The notes: a model not told the origin generated them from the sequence alone. DNA of 64,000 bases from Lewinellaceae bacterium (GCA_020636005.1 JACJYR010000003.1:620001-684000), one strand, 5' to 3'; shown: positions 9,371 through 18,240, counted from the first letter of the stretch. Numbers and translations: made by a program.

Positions 9371-9571
9371 GGTAGGTAAATTTGCATTGTCAAATTCCTT
9401 GATAGCCGAGTTTATTTTTTAGTAAAAATAATGATCCCGAACCGATAGAGGGGAAAGCGGCCAACCAGCCCTTTCTCCTTTCTTCTTTTTAAGGTGGACT
9501 TAAACCGCCCATACAACCAGCCCCTTTGTTATCAGCACCTTACATTTGTCACTTCGAAATCGAAAACATTA

Positions 9572-10108
9572 ATGACTACCCACATCGGAATGACCGAAAC
9601 GGAACTCGTCCAGTCCTGCTTGAAAAATGACAGGGTGGCACAAAAAGACTTGTACGACAAATACAAGAAAGCCATGTACACGCTTGCCTACCGGATCACG
9701 GGGGATTTTGAGTCGGCCAACGACGTTTTGCAGGATGCTTTTGTAAAAGTGTTCCGGGGCCTTCCCTCCTTCCGGGGCGAATCTACCCTGGGAGCCTGGA
9801 TCAAGACCATTGTCATACGCACAGCCTACTCTTACCTGCGAAAAGACAAAATTTTCTTTGAAGACATAGAAAATGTAAATCCCAAGAACCACCTGGATTG
9901 GGGCCACTACCTGGACGCAGAATACCTCGAAAAAGCTATCCTCTCCTTGCCGGAAGGGTACAGGACGGTATTTGTGCTCATCGAGGTAGAAGGTTATGGG
10001 CACAAGGAAGTAGCAGAGATGTTGGGGATTTCCGAGGGCACTTCCAAATCGCAGTTGTTTTACTCCAAAAAGCGCCTGCGGGAAATGTTGAAAAAAAACG
10101 GCTATTAA
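9572..10108 (+). CDS. ECF-family RNA polymerase sigma factor
   Basis: The 178-residue product directs RNA polymerase to a specific promoter set. The sigma-70 region 2 helices lie at about residues 22-88 (DLYDKYKKAMYTLAYRITGD, then the VLQDAFVKVFRGL core and FRGESTLGAWIKTIVIRTAY). Region 4 lies at about 125-175, where LPEGYRTVFVLIEVEGYGHK is followed by the HTH with EVAEMLGISEGTSKSQLFYSKKRL. The ATG at 9572 was chosen; an in-frame ATG at 9494 would add 26 residues not seen in such factors, and 9590 is also possible. The probable anti-sigma gene starts 9 bp after the stop, so the pair is co-transcribed, as is standard for ECF systems. Confidence 0.9.
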   Translation: MTTHIGMTETELVQSCLKNDRVAQKDLYDKYKKAMYTLAYRITGDFESANDVLQDAFVKVFRGLPSFRGESTLGAWIKTIVIRTAYSYLRKDKIFFEDIENVNPKNHLDWGHYLDAEYLEKAILSLPEGYRTVFVLIEVEGYGHKEVAEMLGISEGTSKSQLFYSKKRLREMLKKNGY

Positions 10109-10117
10109 TCAACCATC

Positions 10118-10741
10118 ATGGAAGAGCACAACAAAAAAACATTGATTGAAGCCCTTTCCTCCTTGCCGGACCACGAGCCGGAAGATGAACTATGGGATCG
10201 AATCCAACACAAACTGAAAGGGCAGGATGACCTGATTCCCAAAGATGCCATACGGTCATTGCCCGTGCATGAACCCCCAGCCCGGTTGTGGGCCGGCATC
10301 GCAGAACAGCTTGATGCACAGCCTGCCGAGAAGGGCAGGGTAGTGCGGATAAGCTGGAAAAAAGCAATGGCATTGGCGGCTTCCTTTGCCCTGATTGTGT
10401 TCGCTTTTTTCCAATGGAAAGCGAAGCCGGAAGGGGAAAAAGGCTATTCGATTTCCTATGCTGTTGAAAACCTGGATCCCCTGCTGGCAGCGCAGGATTG
10501 GGACGAAGACGAGGACGCCTTTGTCCAGTTCCTCGAAATTTGCGAAGCCAAAAAGTACATCTGCGAACAACCGGCTTTCCAGCAATTGCGCTCGGAACTG
10601 GAAGAACTGACACTGGCAAAAAACTCCCTGAAAGAAGCCGTCGGCGACTATGGGGCCAACGCCAGCCTGGTGACCCAAATAAAAGAAATTGAACTGGAGC
10701 GGACAGACCTGCTCAAAAAGATGATGGTCATGTTGATTTGA
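10118..10741 (+). CDS. Probable membrane anti-sigma factor with a duplicated N-terminal motif
   Basis: The 207-residue product has one membrane segment (residues about 83-99, KAMALAASFALIVFAFFQW) with the N-terminus predicted inside and the C-terminus in the periplasm. The cytoplasmic part carries two copies of the same motif: ALSSLPDHEPEDELWDRIQ... at 12-33 and AIRSLPVHEPPARLWAGIA... at 44-65, exactly 32 residues apart. The periplasmic part is acidic and ends in a helix (about 155-205) likely to form a coiled coil. Position directly after an ECF sigma gene supports an anti-sigma role, although no zinc-finger (ZAS) or FecR domain is visible. The repeat units are the likely sigma-binding part, which is inference. 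Confidence 0.7.
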   Translation: MEEHNKKTLIEALSSLPDHEPEDELWDRIQHKLKGQDDLIPKDAIRSLPVHEPPARLWAGIAEQLDAQPAEKGRVVRISWKKAMALAASFALIVFAFFQWKAKPEGEKGYSISYAVENLDPLLAAQDWDEDEDAFVQFLEICEAKKYICEQPAFQQLRSELEELTLAKNSLKEAVGDYGANASLVTQIKEIELERTDLLKKMMVMLI

Positions 10742-10797
10742 GCATCCTCAACCATGAACAATGAACCCCAAACCGAAAACCGTCAACCATTAACGTC

Positions 10798-11694
10798 ATG
10801 AATACATCCCTAAAGTTTTCGCTGAGTGCGTTTTGCCTGCTTATTGGGCAAGTTATTTTTTCGCAAACGCCCCTCCAGGTCGTCACAAAGACGATTGAGA
10901 AAACCTTCCCTTACAAAAACGGGAACGAGGTAAATATTGAAGGGGAAAAAGCGGAAATATTGGTAGAAACCTGGAACCGCAATGAGGTCAAAGTGCTGGT
11001 GGAACTCGTTTCAAAACACCCTGATCGCAAAATTGCAGAGGCAGACCTCGCCAAGATGAAATACACCAATGAACAACATGGCGACAAGCTCTATTTCAGA
11101 AATTATGTTTCAAAAGACGCCCAGAAACCAACTTCCGACCTGAAGGCTATTTACACAATCACACTGCCGGCGGATTGCCCCGTTTATTTAAAAAACAATT
11201 TTGGCCTTACCAATGTGAGCAACCTGACCAATGCCCTGCGCATACAAAGCGAGTTTTCAAAAATCAACCTCGACAACCTGCGGGGGCAGATCGGCATCAA
11301 CACCCGATTCGGCGATATTGAAGGCAACCGGATTGACGGGCTGGTGAGCATCAATGCCCGCCGCTCTGACATCACCCTCCATGAAATAAAAGGCAACTGG
11401 AACATCAACGCCCAGTATGGCGTGCTGAAATTTTTCACCAACCCCAGCCCCGAATTGCTGACCATGAACATAGATGCCGAAAAGTCCGACGTTTATTTCT
11501 TCGACCCCAAGCCCAATTTTTACGGCTATTCCCTGACGGCCCACTATGGCAACATTTCCGTGCCCAATGATTTGAAATTCAACTTTTTGGAAAATACAGA
11601 CCAGTTGAAAAAGGCGATTTTCTCCTCCAAAATCGGATCCTCCAACATTTCCATCAAAATCTCTTTTGGGGATATTACCATTCGGAACCCTTGA
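10798..11694 (+). CDS. Exported DUF4097-like beta-repeat protein in the ECF sigma operon
   Basis: This 298-residue protein has a signal peptide (residues 1-22, FSLSAFCLLIGQVIFSQ). Regularly spaced short strands follow, such as NVSNLTNALRIQSEFSKINL and IDGLVSINARRSDITLHEI, giving the repetitive right-handed beta pattern of DUF4097/DUF2807-type putative adhesins. No lipobox is present. It follows the anti-sigma gene by 56 bp, and such proteins are common third genes of ECF/anti-sigma operons in Bacteroidota, where they may act as envelope sensors or targets. Its biochemical role is unknown. A 12-bp hairpin lies downstream at 11764-11798. Confidence 0.7.
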   Translation: MNTSLKFSLSAFCLLIGQVIFSQTPLQVVTKTIEKTFPYKNGNEVNIEGEKAEILVETWNRNEVKVLVELVSKHPDRKIAEADLAKMKYTNEQHGDKLYFRNYVSKDAQKPTSDLKAIYTITLPADCPVYLKNNFGLTNVSNLTNALRIQSEFSKINLDNLRGQIGINTRFGDIEGNRIDGLVSINARRSDITLHEIKGNWNINAQYGVLKFFTNPSPELLTMNIDAEKSDVYFFDPKPNFYGYSLTAHYGNISVPNDLKFNFLENTDQLKKAIFSSKIGSSNISIKISFGDITIRNP

Positions 11695-11763
11695 GGCTGG
11701 AGATAGGCCAGTGAGGCAATTTATATTAAAACACGGATGGTTTTGTCGGTTTGCTATTAGCTG

Positions 11764-11798
11764 TTGGCAGTTGGCCATTGGCTTTTGCCAACTGCCAA
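11764..11798. terminator. Hairpin between convergent genes (TTGGC-type repeat)
   Basis: TTGGCAGTTGGC (11764-11775) pairs perfectly with GCCAACTGCCAA (11787-11798) across an 11-nt loop. It lies between the convergent ends of the DUF4097-like gene and lpxB, so it could stop transcription from both sides. The same TTGGC word recurs near 50695-50720 (TGGCTGTTAGCCACTGGC, then AGTTGGC), suggesting it also belongs to a dispersed repeat family. Confidence 0.45.
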
Positions 11799-11828
11799 AG
11801 GCCAAAAGCCATCAGCGTACAGTATAAC

Positions 11829-12950
11829 TTATGCACCCTTTAATCTTTCCACCATCCATTTGGCCGTAAGGGCAGAAGCACCGCCCTGGCCAAGTTTTTC
11901 CTGCAATAATTTGTATCCCTCCAACATCTCCTCCCTCCTCTTGCCTGCCAGGATTTCACCCAGTGCCGTTTTTAAGTTTTCAACATTAAAATCATCCTGC
12001 AAAAGCTCTTTTACCAAAGCTTTGCCTGCTACAAGGTTTGGCATGGCAATGTATTGCAAGTCTTTGTTTACCAGTTGTTTGGCCAGCAGGAAGGAGAGTT
12101 GGTTGCCTTTGTAGCAAACCACCTGCGGTACATTGAAAAGGGCCGTTTCGAGCGTGGCCGTGCCGGATGTCACCAAAGCAGCATGGGCATGTTGGAGTAA
12201 CGGGTACGTTTTGTTTTCAAGCAGCGCCACATTTTTATGTTTTTCCAGAAATGGTGCATAAAAAGCCTGCTCAATAGAAGGGGCTCCGGCAATTACGAAT
12301 TGGCAGGCAGGAAAATAGGCGGGCATTTCAAGCATGGTACCCAGCATGGTCCTGATTTCCTGCCGGCGGCTGCCAGGGAGCAGGGCGATGACGGGGTAAT
12401 TCAGATCAAGCCCGTTTTTTGCAAAAAAATCTAGATCAAATGTTTGGGCGTGTACCACATCCAGCAAAGGATGGCCGGGAAAGTCAACTTCTACGCCGTA
12501 TTTTTCATAAAAAGCTTTTTCAAACGGCAGGATGACAAACATCCGATCCACGCAGCGCCGGATAATTTTTACCCGCCCGGACTTCCAGGCCCAAAGCTGT
12601 GGGGAGATGTAGTAGAACACCCGGATGCCGGCCTTTTTGGCCCATTGCGCCATGCGGAGGTTGAAGCCCGGATAATCGATTAAAATAAGTACATCGGGTT
12701 GGAATGCAAGGATTTCACGCTTGCAGATCTTGAAGTTTTGAAGGATGGTGCCCAGGTTTTTCAATACTTCCGAAAAACCCATGAAGGCCAGTTCCCGGTA
12801 ATGTTTCAGCACCCTGGCCCCCGCTGCTGCCATGAGGTCGCCACCCCAACATTGGATGGAGGCCTGGGGGTCTTCTTTCGCCAAGGCCCTGACCAGGCTT
12901 GAACCATGCAGGTCGCCAGAGGCTTCGCCGGAAATGATGAAATACTTCAT
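11829..12950 (-). CDS. lpxB: Lipid-A-disaccharide synthase
   Basis: The enzyme joins UDP-2,3-diacylglucosamine and 2,3-diacylglucosamine-1-phosphate to form the lipid A disaccharide on the inner face of the cytoplasmic membrane. At 373 residues the length is normal. The N-terminal signature SGEASGDLHGSSL occupies residues 7-19. The hydrophobic membrane-docking region follows the IDYPGFNLRMAQWAKKAG block. The GT19 nucleotide-sugar motif LLPGSRRQEI lies near 193-202, and SGTATLETAL near 268-277. In many Bacteroidota lpxB follows surE on the same strand; here the two are split by a tryptophan dioxygenase gene on the opposite strand. Confidence 0.95.
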   Translation of the reverse strand: MKYFIISGEASGDLHGSSLVRALAKEDPQASIQCWGGDLMAAAGARVLKHYRELAFMGFSEVLKNLGTILQNFKICKREILAFQPDVLILIDYPGFNLRMAQWAKKAGIRVFYYISPQLWAWKSGRVKIIRRCVDRMFVILPFEKAFYEKYGVEVDFPGHPLLDVVHAQTFDLDFFAKNGLDLNYPVIALLPGSRRQEIRTMLGTMLEMPAYFPACQFVIAGAPSIEQAFYAPFLEKHKNVALLENKTYPLLQHAHAALVTSGTATLETALFNVPQVVCYKGNQLSFLLAKQLVNKDLQYIAMPNLVAGKALVKELLQDDFNVENLKTALGEILAGKRREEMLEGYKLLQEKLGQGGASALTAKWMVERLKGA

Positions 12951-13028
12951 GTCCGTTCGGTATCAGGTTGCCAAATTGGGGACGGGGTGACTTTGTGCAT
13001 ACTATTCAGTTTTTGAAAGATTATCGTT

Positions 13029-13036
13029 TACATTTG
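13029..13036 (+). promoter_or_regulatory. Candidate Bacteroidota -7 box upstream of tryptophan 2,3-dioxygenase
   Basis: TACATTTG matches the Bacteroidota consensus TAnnTTTG and lies 36 bp before the kynA start codon. The expected TTG element about 19-21 bp upstream is not clear, so this is only a partial match. Confidence 0.3.
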
Positions 13037-13071
13037 GCCTGAAAAATTCGCCAAAGTAAAGCCAAGTTTTT

Positions 13072-14121
13072 ATGCCAGCCAAAGAAGTACACTATTCCGA
13101 CTATTTGCAATTGGATAAAATCCTCCATTCGCAGACCCTTGAAAGTGACCTGCACAATGCCCATGCCCACGACGAGATGCTCTTTATCATCATCCACCAG
13201 GCTTACGAGTTGTGGTTCAAACAGGTTTTATACGAAATAGAATCGATAGCGGAAATCATGGGCAAACCGTCCATCAACGACAACTCGCCCGATCTTCAAA
13301 CCGTAGTCCACCGAATGAACAGGGTGGCCACCATCCTGAAAGTTGCAGTCCACCAAATTGATATTATGGAGACCATGACGCCGATGGATTTTCTGGATTT
13401 CAGGAATTTCCTGCGCCCTGCCTCTGGGTTTCAAAGCTGGCAGTTCAAGTTGGCAGAAGCCCGTCTGGGCCTGCGCTACACGGAGCGGTTCGGACAGGAG
13501 TACTACATTTCTCAACTGCGCCAGGAACAAATTTCCCTGATTAAGACCCATGAAGAAAAACCCTCCCTGCTCGACCTGGTGAACGCCTGGCTGGAGCGGA
13601 TGCCTTTTTTTGACCACGACAATAATTGGAAAAAATACCATACCATCGCACCGGCCCGGCCCGGCATCCATCCCTTTTGGAGCGACTATGCCTTCCTGTA
13701 CCAGAACAGCCTGATGGACAACGAACGCTACAACTATAAGGCCTTCGAGCAGGTATTTTTTGGAAAAGGGGAAGATGAGGCAAGGAGGTTGAGCCCAAAG
13801 GCCTGCCGGGCTGCCCTCTTTATCAAGCTATACCGGGGATACCCGGTACTCCAGTTGCCCTTTCAACTGCTCAGCCTGTTGCTGGAAATAGACGAACAGC
13901 TTTCTACCTGGCGCTACCGCCACATGAGCATGGTACACCGCATGATTGGAATGAGGACAGGGACGGGCGGTTCCACTGGAAAAGATTACTTGAAAGGCGC
14001 CCTGGACAAGCACTACATTTTCAAAGAAATAGCTTCGCTTACGAGCTTTTTGATAGAAAGGCAAAACCTGCCGGGGTTGAGTTGGGAACTTGAAGAAAAA
14101 CTGGGCTATAGCGCCATGTGA
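13072..14121 (+). CDS. kynA: Tryptophan 2,3-dioxygenase
   Basis: This cytoplasmic haem enzyme opens the indole ring of L-tryptophan to give N-formylkynurenine, the first step of the kynurenine route. The 349-residue protein carries the family N-terminal motif DEMLFIIIHQAYELWFKQ (about residues 42-59), the substrate-binding block FRNFLRPASGFQSWQF (about 107-122), the probable haem-ligand histidine H289, and the loop GTGGSTGKDYL (about 295-305) that closes over tryptophan. No other kynurenine gene (kynurenine formamidase, kynureninase, 3-hydroxylase) lies in the window. It is a lone plus-strand gene between the minus-strand genes of the surE-lpxB region. Confidence 0.97.
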   Translation: MPAKEVHYSDYLQLDKILHSQTLESDLHNAHAHDEMLFIIIHQAYELWFKQVLYEIESIAEIMGKPSINDNSPDLQTVVHRMNRVATILKVAVHQIDIMETMTPMDFLDFRNFLRPASGFQSWQFKLAEARLGLRYTERFGQEYYISQLRQEQISLIKTHEEKPSLLDLVNAWLERMPFFDHDNNWKKYHTIAPARPGIHPFWSDYAFLYQNSLMDNERYNYKAFEQVFFGKGEDEARRLSPKACRAALFIKLYRGYPVLQLPFQLLSLLLEIDEQLSTWRYRHMSMVHRMIGMRTGTGGSTGKDYLKGALDKHYIFKEIASLTSFLIERQNLPGLSWELEEKLGYSAM

Positions 14122-14180
14122 TTGCTACCAGGGTTCCCTTGTTTGCCAAAAAACCAAACACTTGAATACAAGCTGAATTT

Positions 14181-14480
14181 TCAGAGCACATACTTCCCAA
14201 ACAAGACCATCCAAAGCACGACCCAAAGGATTGTCATCACCACTATGCCCCGGATGGATTGGGTAAACCGCAATTTCTGATAATAATTTAGGAGGAATAC
14301 ATTGAGGGCTATGGCAAGGATGCCGATGGTACGTTCCCTGAATTTTGGCCGGAAGCCCACATCGCTCACCCAACCCAAACTGTCGAGGGTTTCATAAAGG
14401 CCATACAACACTGCAAAACCGACTATGGGCAGCAGAATCCCAAGGAACAAGCCTAACGGGAGGGAATTTTTTTCGAGCAT
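14181..14480 (-). CDS. Small membrane protein, unknown function
   Basis: The 99-residue product has three likely membrane segments: residues about 9-28 (LGLFLGILLPIVGFAVLYGL), about 50-66 (GILAIALNVFLLNYYQ) and about 78-97 (GIVVMTILWVVLWMVLFGKY). A short charged loop (RPKFRERT) follows the first. No family with a known role was recognised. It lies 45 bp downstream of surE on the same strand and probably shares its transcript. Comparable small membrane proteins sit between surE and lpxB in other Bacteroidota, which supports it being a real gene. Confidence 0.7.
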   Translation of the reverse strand: MLEKNSLPLGLFLGILLPIVGFAVLYGLYETLDSLGWVSDVGFRPKFRERTIGILAIALNVFLLNYYQKLRFTQSIRGIVVMTILWVVLWMVLFGKYVL

Positions 14481-14525
14481 TTTACTGGTTTTTACCGAAT
14501 CACAAACAGGTTAGCCGGGCTTGCA

Positions 14526-15308
14526 TCAAACGGCGACCTCCGATTCCAGCGCTTTAAAACTTTCAATGGCTTCGTAGCGGGTCAAATCGTGGCCAGAAGG
14601 AACAACGGAGATGTAACCATTTTCCAAAGCCCAAACATCGGTATCGTCGCCCTTATCGTCATTGGTGAATTCTCCGGTCAGCCAATAGTATTTCTGTCCC
14701 CGTGGGTCAATGGATTCGACATACCGTTCTATCCACCGTGCCTCGGCCTGGCGGCAAATCCGAAAGCCCTTCAACTCCTCGGTTTTCAGCTTGGGGATGT
14801 TGACATTCAGTAACTTACAATGTTCCATCCCATGTTCGAGTACAAACACCATCAACTCTTTCAGAAAGGGCTTGCACGAATCAAAGTCAGCATCCCACGA
14901 GTAGTCGAGCAGGGAAAACCCGATGGACTTGATACCCTCCAGGGAGGCTTCCATGGCTGCCGACATGGTGCCGGAGTAAAGGATGTTGATAGAAGCATTG
15001 GAGCCATGATTGACGCCGGAGACGCAGAGGTCTACCTGCCTGTCGTGCAGCACTTTGTGCTTGGCCAGCTTCACGCAGTCAACCGGTGTCCCGCTGCATT
15101 CGTAGGCCTCGATGTCCTTAAATATGTCCACTTTCTTCAAGCGGAGAATGGCGTTGATGGTGATGGCATGGCCCTGGCCCGACTGTGGCGAATCGGGTGC
15201 CACAACAACAACTTCTCCCAGTGTTTTGGCCACTTCCACCAAAGCTTTCATGCCTGGGGCAGCAATCCCGTCGTCATTGGTCACTAAAATGAGCGGTCTG
15301 GTTTTCAT
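14526..15308 (-). CDS. surE: 5'/3'-nucleotidase SurE
   Basis: SurE is a metal-dependent nucleoside-monophosphate phosphatase. The ATG at 15306-15308 was chosen because the protein then begins MKTRPLILVTNDDGIAAPG, with the metal-binding aspartates D12 and D13 in the normal place; an in-frame upstream start would add 15 residues. Other signatures are SPQSGQGHAIT (near 45), SGTPVDCVKLA (near 75) and SGVNHGSNASINILYSGTMSAAM, given here as the stretch around residues 95-117. The 260-residue length is normal. It is followed on the same strand by the 99-residue membrane protein gene. Confidence 0.95.
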   Translation of the reverse strand: MKTRPLILVTNDDGIAAPGMKALVEVAKTLGEVVVVAPDSPQSGQGHAITINAILRLKKVDIFKDIEAYECSGTPVDCVKLAKHKVLHDRQVDLCVSGVNHGSNASINILYSGTMSAAMEASLEGIKSIGFSLLDYSWDADFDSCKPFLKELMVFVLEHGMEHCKLLNVNIPKLKTEELKGFRICRQAEARWIERYVESIDPRGQKYYWLTGEFTNDDKGDDTDVWALENGYISVVPSGHDLTRYEAIESFKALESEVAV

Positions 15309-15414
15309 AGAAAAAATTTGTTTGGCAAAGTTACAAAAGTGGAGCGGGTACATAGAGAGGAGCCATTTAAAATAGACAGCTTACGGGAAATCATTCGAGT
15401 GCTTCACAAAAATA

Positions 15415-15446
15415 TGGGCCATCGCCGGCTAAAGCCGACGCTACTT
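15415..15446. repeat. Dispersed GCCGGCTAAAGCC repeat, copy 1 (half unit)
   Basis: GCCGGCTAAAGCCGACGCTA followed by CTTG at about 15425-15447 matches the right half of the larger palindromic unit near 50663-50685 with one difference. It lies in the 203-bp gap between surE and glpD. No gene was seen in that gap. Confidence 0.6.
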
Positions 15447-15511
15447 GCGCAGACCTTTTGGAGAAAAGGTTTTAATAAAAATAAGACAGACATTTTATTG
15501 TTCCTTCCATC

Positions 15512-17152
15512 CTAAATTTCAAAATTCTTTGAGGCCTTCATCAATAACAAAAAAGCATCTTTTTCAGCAGTTGTGGTTTTTTGATCCCAGCCATGTTTTT
15601 TTTGAAAAATGGCCAGCAAATCGTTCAGGTATGGTTCGATACTGGGGTAATTGAAATACAGGCGCCCCGTGCGGCGCTCGAAAAAGTCGGCTGGTTTCAT
15701 CACCAGTTCCTGCTCCAGGCAATATTCAAGTTCGCATTTAAGGATGGCCAGTTCGCTGTCAGTTTGATGTTCCTTCACTACTGCATGATCAGCGATAGTC
15801 AGGGCCTCTTTACCGTAGTTTTCCACCAAATAAGCAGGATAATGGGGCGGAAGCCCTAACTGCTTTATTTTTTCTTTGATAAAATGCTGGTATTCAACAG
15901 CTTCCTGGTGGTTCCTGAAAGGCATGACTGCCAGGGGGATGTTCCTTGTTTGGCAGGGCTTAAACGTTTTGCTTTTTTCTTGTTGAAACTTTTTGGCCAC
16001 CATGTCCACCACCCGCTCAGCCATTCGGCGGTATCCGGTCAGTTTTCCGCCTGCTATGGAAATAAGGCCCGACGCTGAGACGAAAATTTCGTCCTTTCTC
16101 GACATTTCCCCGGCTGGTTTGCCTTCCTCAAAAATCAAGGGGCGTAAACCGGCCCAGGTACTTTCTACATCTCTTTCGCTGAGATGTGCGGAGGGGAACA
16201 TACCATTGGCACCGGCCAGGAGGTATTCCACATCCTCCCGGTTGGCAAACACATGGTCTGAGTCGCCATCATACGGGGTATCGGTAGTGCCGATGTATGT
16301 AGCCCTTTGGCGGGGGATTGCGAACAGCATCCTGCCGCCCGGCACATCGAAATAAATGGAATTTTTGAGGGGTAGCCGTTCGTGGGCCACCACGATATGT
16401 ACACCTTTGGAAAGGAACAACCGTTTACCTTTCAATGAGTTGTCCCGCTCACGCAACTGATCGACCCAAGGCCCGGCAGCGCTGACCACGCAATCCGCCG
16501 TGAGATTGAATGCTGCCCCGGAAAGTACATCCACACATTGCGCACCCGCTATTTTGCCCTTGTGATAGTTGAAATTTTTAACGGCTACGTAATTGGAACA
16601 GGTTGCCCCTTTACGGATGGCTGTTTTGATAATTTCAATGGTGAGGCGGGCGTCGTCGGTGCGGTATTCTGCATAAATACCCCCGCCCAAAAGCTCGTTG
16701 CTACGGATCATCGGTTCTTCTTGTCGGACCTGGTCGCTGCTCAGCATCAGCCGCCTGTCTTTCCCTTTCACGCCTGCCAGGAAGTCGTACACTTTCAAGC
16801 CGATAGCAGTGGCAGTTTTCCCGAACGTCCCACCTTTGATTATAGGCAGCAACATTTTTTCGGGCACTACCAGGTGCGGGGCAAGTTGGTGAACCAAAGC
16901 CCTTTCCCTGCCAACATGCCAGACCAACCCTATCTCGAATTGCTTTAAATACCGCAGGCCGCCGTGTATCAGTTTGGTGGATTTGCTGCTGGTGCCGCTG
17001 GCAAAATCACCTTTTTCAACCAGGGCCACCTTCATGCCGCGGGCGGCTGCATCCAGGGCTATGCCAGCACCAGTTATGCCTCCGCCAATTACCAGCAGAT
17101 CGTAATGATCGTGCTTTTGTTTTTCAACCAGGGAAGATCGGTGGTAGCTCAT
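15512..17152 (-). CDS. glpD: Aerobic glycerol-3-phosphate dehydrogenase (FAD)
   Basis: The enzyme oxidises glycerol-3-phosphate to dihydroxyacetone phosphate and passes electrons to quinone at the cytoplasmic membrane. The 546-residue length fits. The FAD-binding dinucleotide fold is at residues about 18-50 (LLVIGGGITGAGIALDAAAR) and is followed by the GlpD signature FASGTSSKSTKLIHGGLRYL (about 52-71). Other family blocks are FLSKGVHIVVAHERLPL (about 248-264) and SIAGGKLTGYRRMAERVVD near 370. The gene is divergent from the PfkB kinase gene, with about 120 bp between the starts. No glpK or glpF lies beside it. Confidence 0.93.
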   Translation of the reverse strand: MSYHRSSLVEKQKHDHYDLLVIGGGITGAGIALDAAARGMKVALVEKGDFASGTSSKSTKLIHGGLRYLKQFEIGLVWHVGRERALVHQLAPHLVVPEKMLLPIIKGGTFGKTATAIGLKVYDFLAGVKGKDRRLMLSSDQVRQEEPMIRSNELLGGGIYAEYRTDDARLTIEIIKTAIRKGATCSNYVAVKNFNYHKGKIAGAQCVDVLSGAAFNLTADCVVSAAGPWVDQLRERDNSLKGKRLFLSKGVHIVVAHERLPLKNSIYFDVPGGRMLFAIPRQRATYIGTTDTPYDGDSDHVFANREDVEYLLAGANGMFPSAHLSERDVESTWAGLRPLIFEEGKPAGEMSRKDEIFVSASGLISIAGGKLTGYRRMAERVVDMVAKKFQQEKSKTFKPCQTRNIPLAVMPFRNHQEAVEYQHFIKEKIKQLGLPPHYPAYLVENYGKEALTIADHAVVKEHQTDSELAILKCELEYCLEQELVMKPADFFERRTGRLYFNYPSIEPYLNDLLAIFQKKHGWDQKTTTAEKDAFLLLMKASKNFEI

Positions 17153-17271
17153 TTGTTTTGAGTATTTTGGCGCCCTTTATTGATTGGATTTTTTGGAAAA
17201 CCTATAAGTCAAGGTTTTCAAACTTCCAGTAATTTATTGAGCCAAAACGTAAAACTACATTTTTACTTTAT

Positions 17272-18213
17272 ATGTCTAAAAGAAGGGAAAGGCCAATTGA
17301 CATCCTATGTGCCGGCGAGTTGCTGGTAGATCTCATCAGCAGGGACTATGCCAGTACGTTCGACGAGGTCAGCAATTTTGAACCTATCCAGGGCGGAAGC
17401 CCTGCCAACCTTTGCATGAACATGGCCCGCCTTGGCAACCGCGCCAAACTGGTGGCCAGCGTTGGTAACGACGACATGGGCAGGTTTATGAAAAAGTTGG
17501 TGGAAAGCCATGGGGTGGACTGCACCCACCTGGTCAATGTGGATGAGCCTACCACGCTCGTTTTGGTGACAAAATCACAATACGTCGCCAATTTTGAAGC
17601 CTACCGGGGCGCTGACTGCCTGATTAAAAAGTCGCAACTGCCAACCAACCTGCTGCGCGATTGCTCCCTGTTCCACACCACTTGTTTTGCTTTGAGCCGA
17701 AGGCCCGCCCAAAAGACCATCCTGCGGGCTGCAAAAAAAGCCGCTGCCAGGGGCTGCCAGGTGAGTATAGATGCGAATTATGCAAAGAAAATCTGGCCCA
17801 ATCAGACGGAGGCCCAAAATATAGTGGACGAATACTGCAACCTCGGGGCCATCGTGAAGGTCAGTGAGGTGGATTGGGAGCGGCTGTATGGCTCGCCTTT
17901 GGAAGATCCTAAAGAGGTAGCTGCGCATTTTCTGGACTTGGGTGCCAATATTGTATGTGTGACGATGGGCGGGGAAGGTTCCTTTACGGCTTCTGCTGAA
18001 GAATCCCATTTCCTGCAAGCCCGAAAAATTGACGTAAAGGACACGACCGGGGCTGGAGATGCTTTCTGGTCGGGTTTCCTGACGGCTTGGCTCGATGGGC
18101 ACAACCTGCTCGATTGTACCAAAGCAGGCCGCCGGATGGCAGAAATAAAGATCAGTAGTCCGGCACCGCTGCCAAAATTGATGGATCGATCCATGATATA
18201 CGCTGATTTGTAA
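17272..18213 (+). CDS. PfkB-family sugar kinase (fructokinase-like)
   Basis: This is a 313-residue ribokinase-fold enzyme. The N-terminal signature GGSPANLCMNMARLG lies at about residues 42-56. The second PfkB signature, KDTTGAGDAFWSGFL, contains the anion hole and the catalytic base D263. The N-terminal strand ILCAGELLVDLIS is typical of fructokinase and 2-keto-3-deoxygluconate kinase. The substrate (fructose, KDG or similar) cannot be fixed from the sequence, and the neighbours (glpD divergent, a C1 peptidase 27 bp downstream) do not settle it. The close spacing to the peptidase gene implies co-transcription. Confidence 0.85.
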   Translation: MSKRRERPIDILCAGELLVDLISRDYASTFDEVSNFEPIQGGSPANLCMNMARLGNRAKLVASVGNDDMGRFMKKLVESHGVDCTHLVNVDEPTTLVLVTKSQYVANFEAYRGADCLIKKSQLPTNLLRDCSLFHTTCFALSRRPAQKTILRAAKKAAARGCQVSIDANYAKKIWPNQTEAQNIVDEYCNLGAIVKVSEVDWERLYGSPLEDPKEVAAHFLDLGANIVCVTMGGEGSFTASAEESHFLQARKIDVKDTTGAGDAFWSGFLTAWLDGHNLLDCTKAGRRMAEIKISSPAPLPKLMDRSMIYADL

Positions 18214-18240
18214 CCACCTAAACTTTTTCAATTTTCGACC

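Noticed and set aside
9494..9571. Upstream start for the ECF sigma factor
   Set aside because: The added 26 residues are not part of the sigma fold; the ATG at 9572 gives the usual length.
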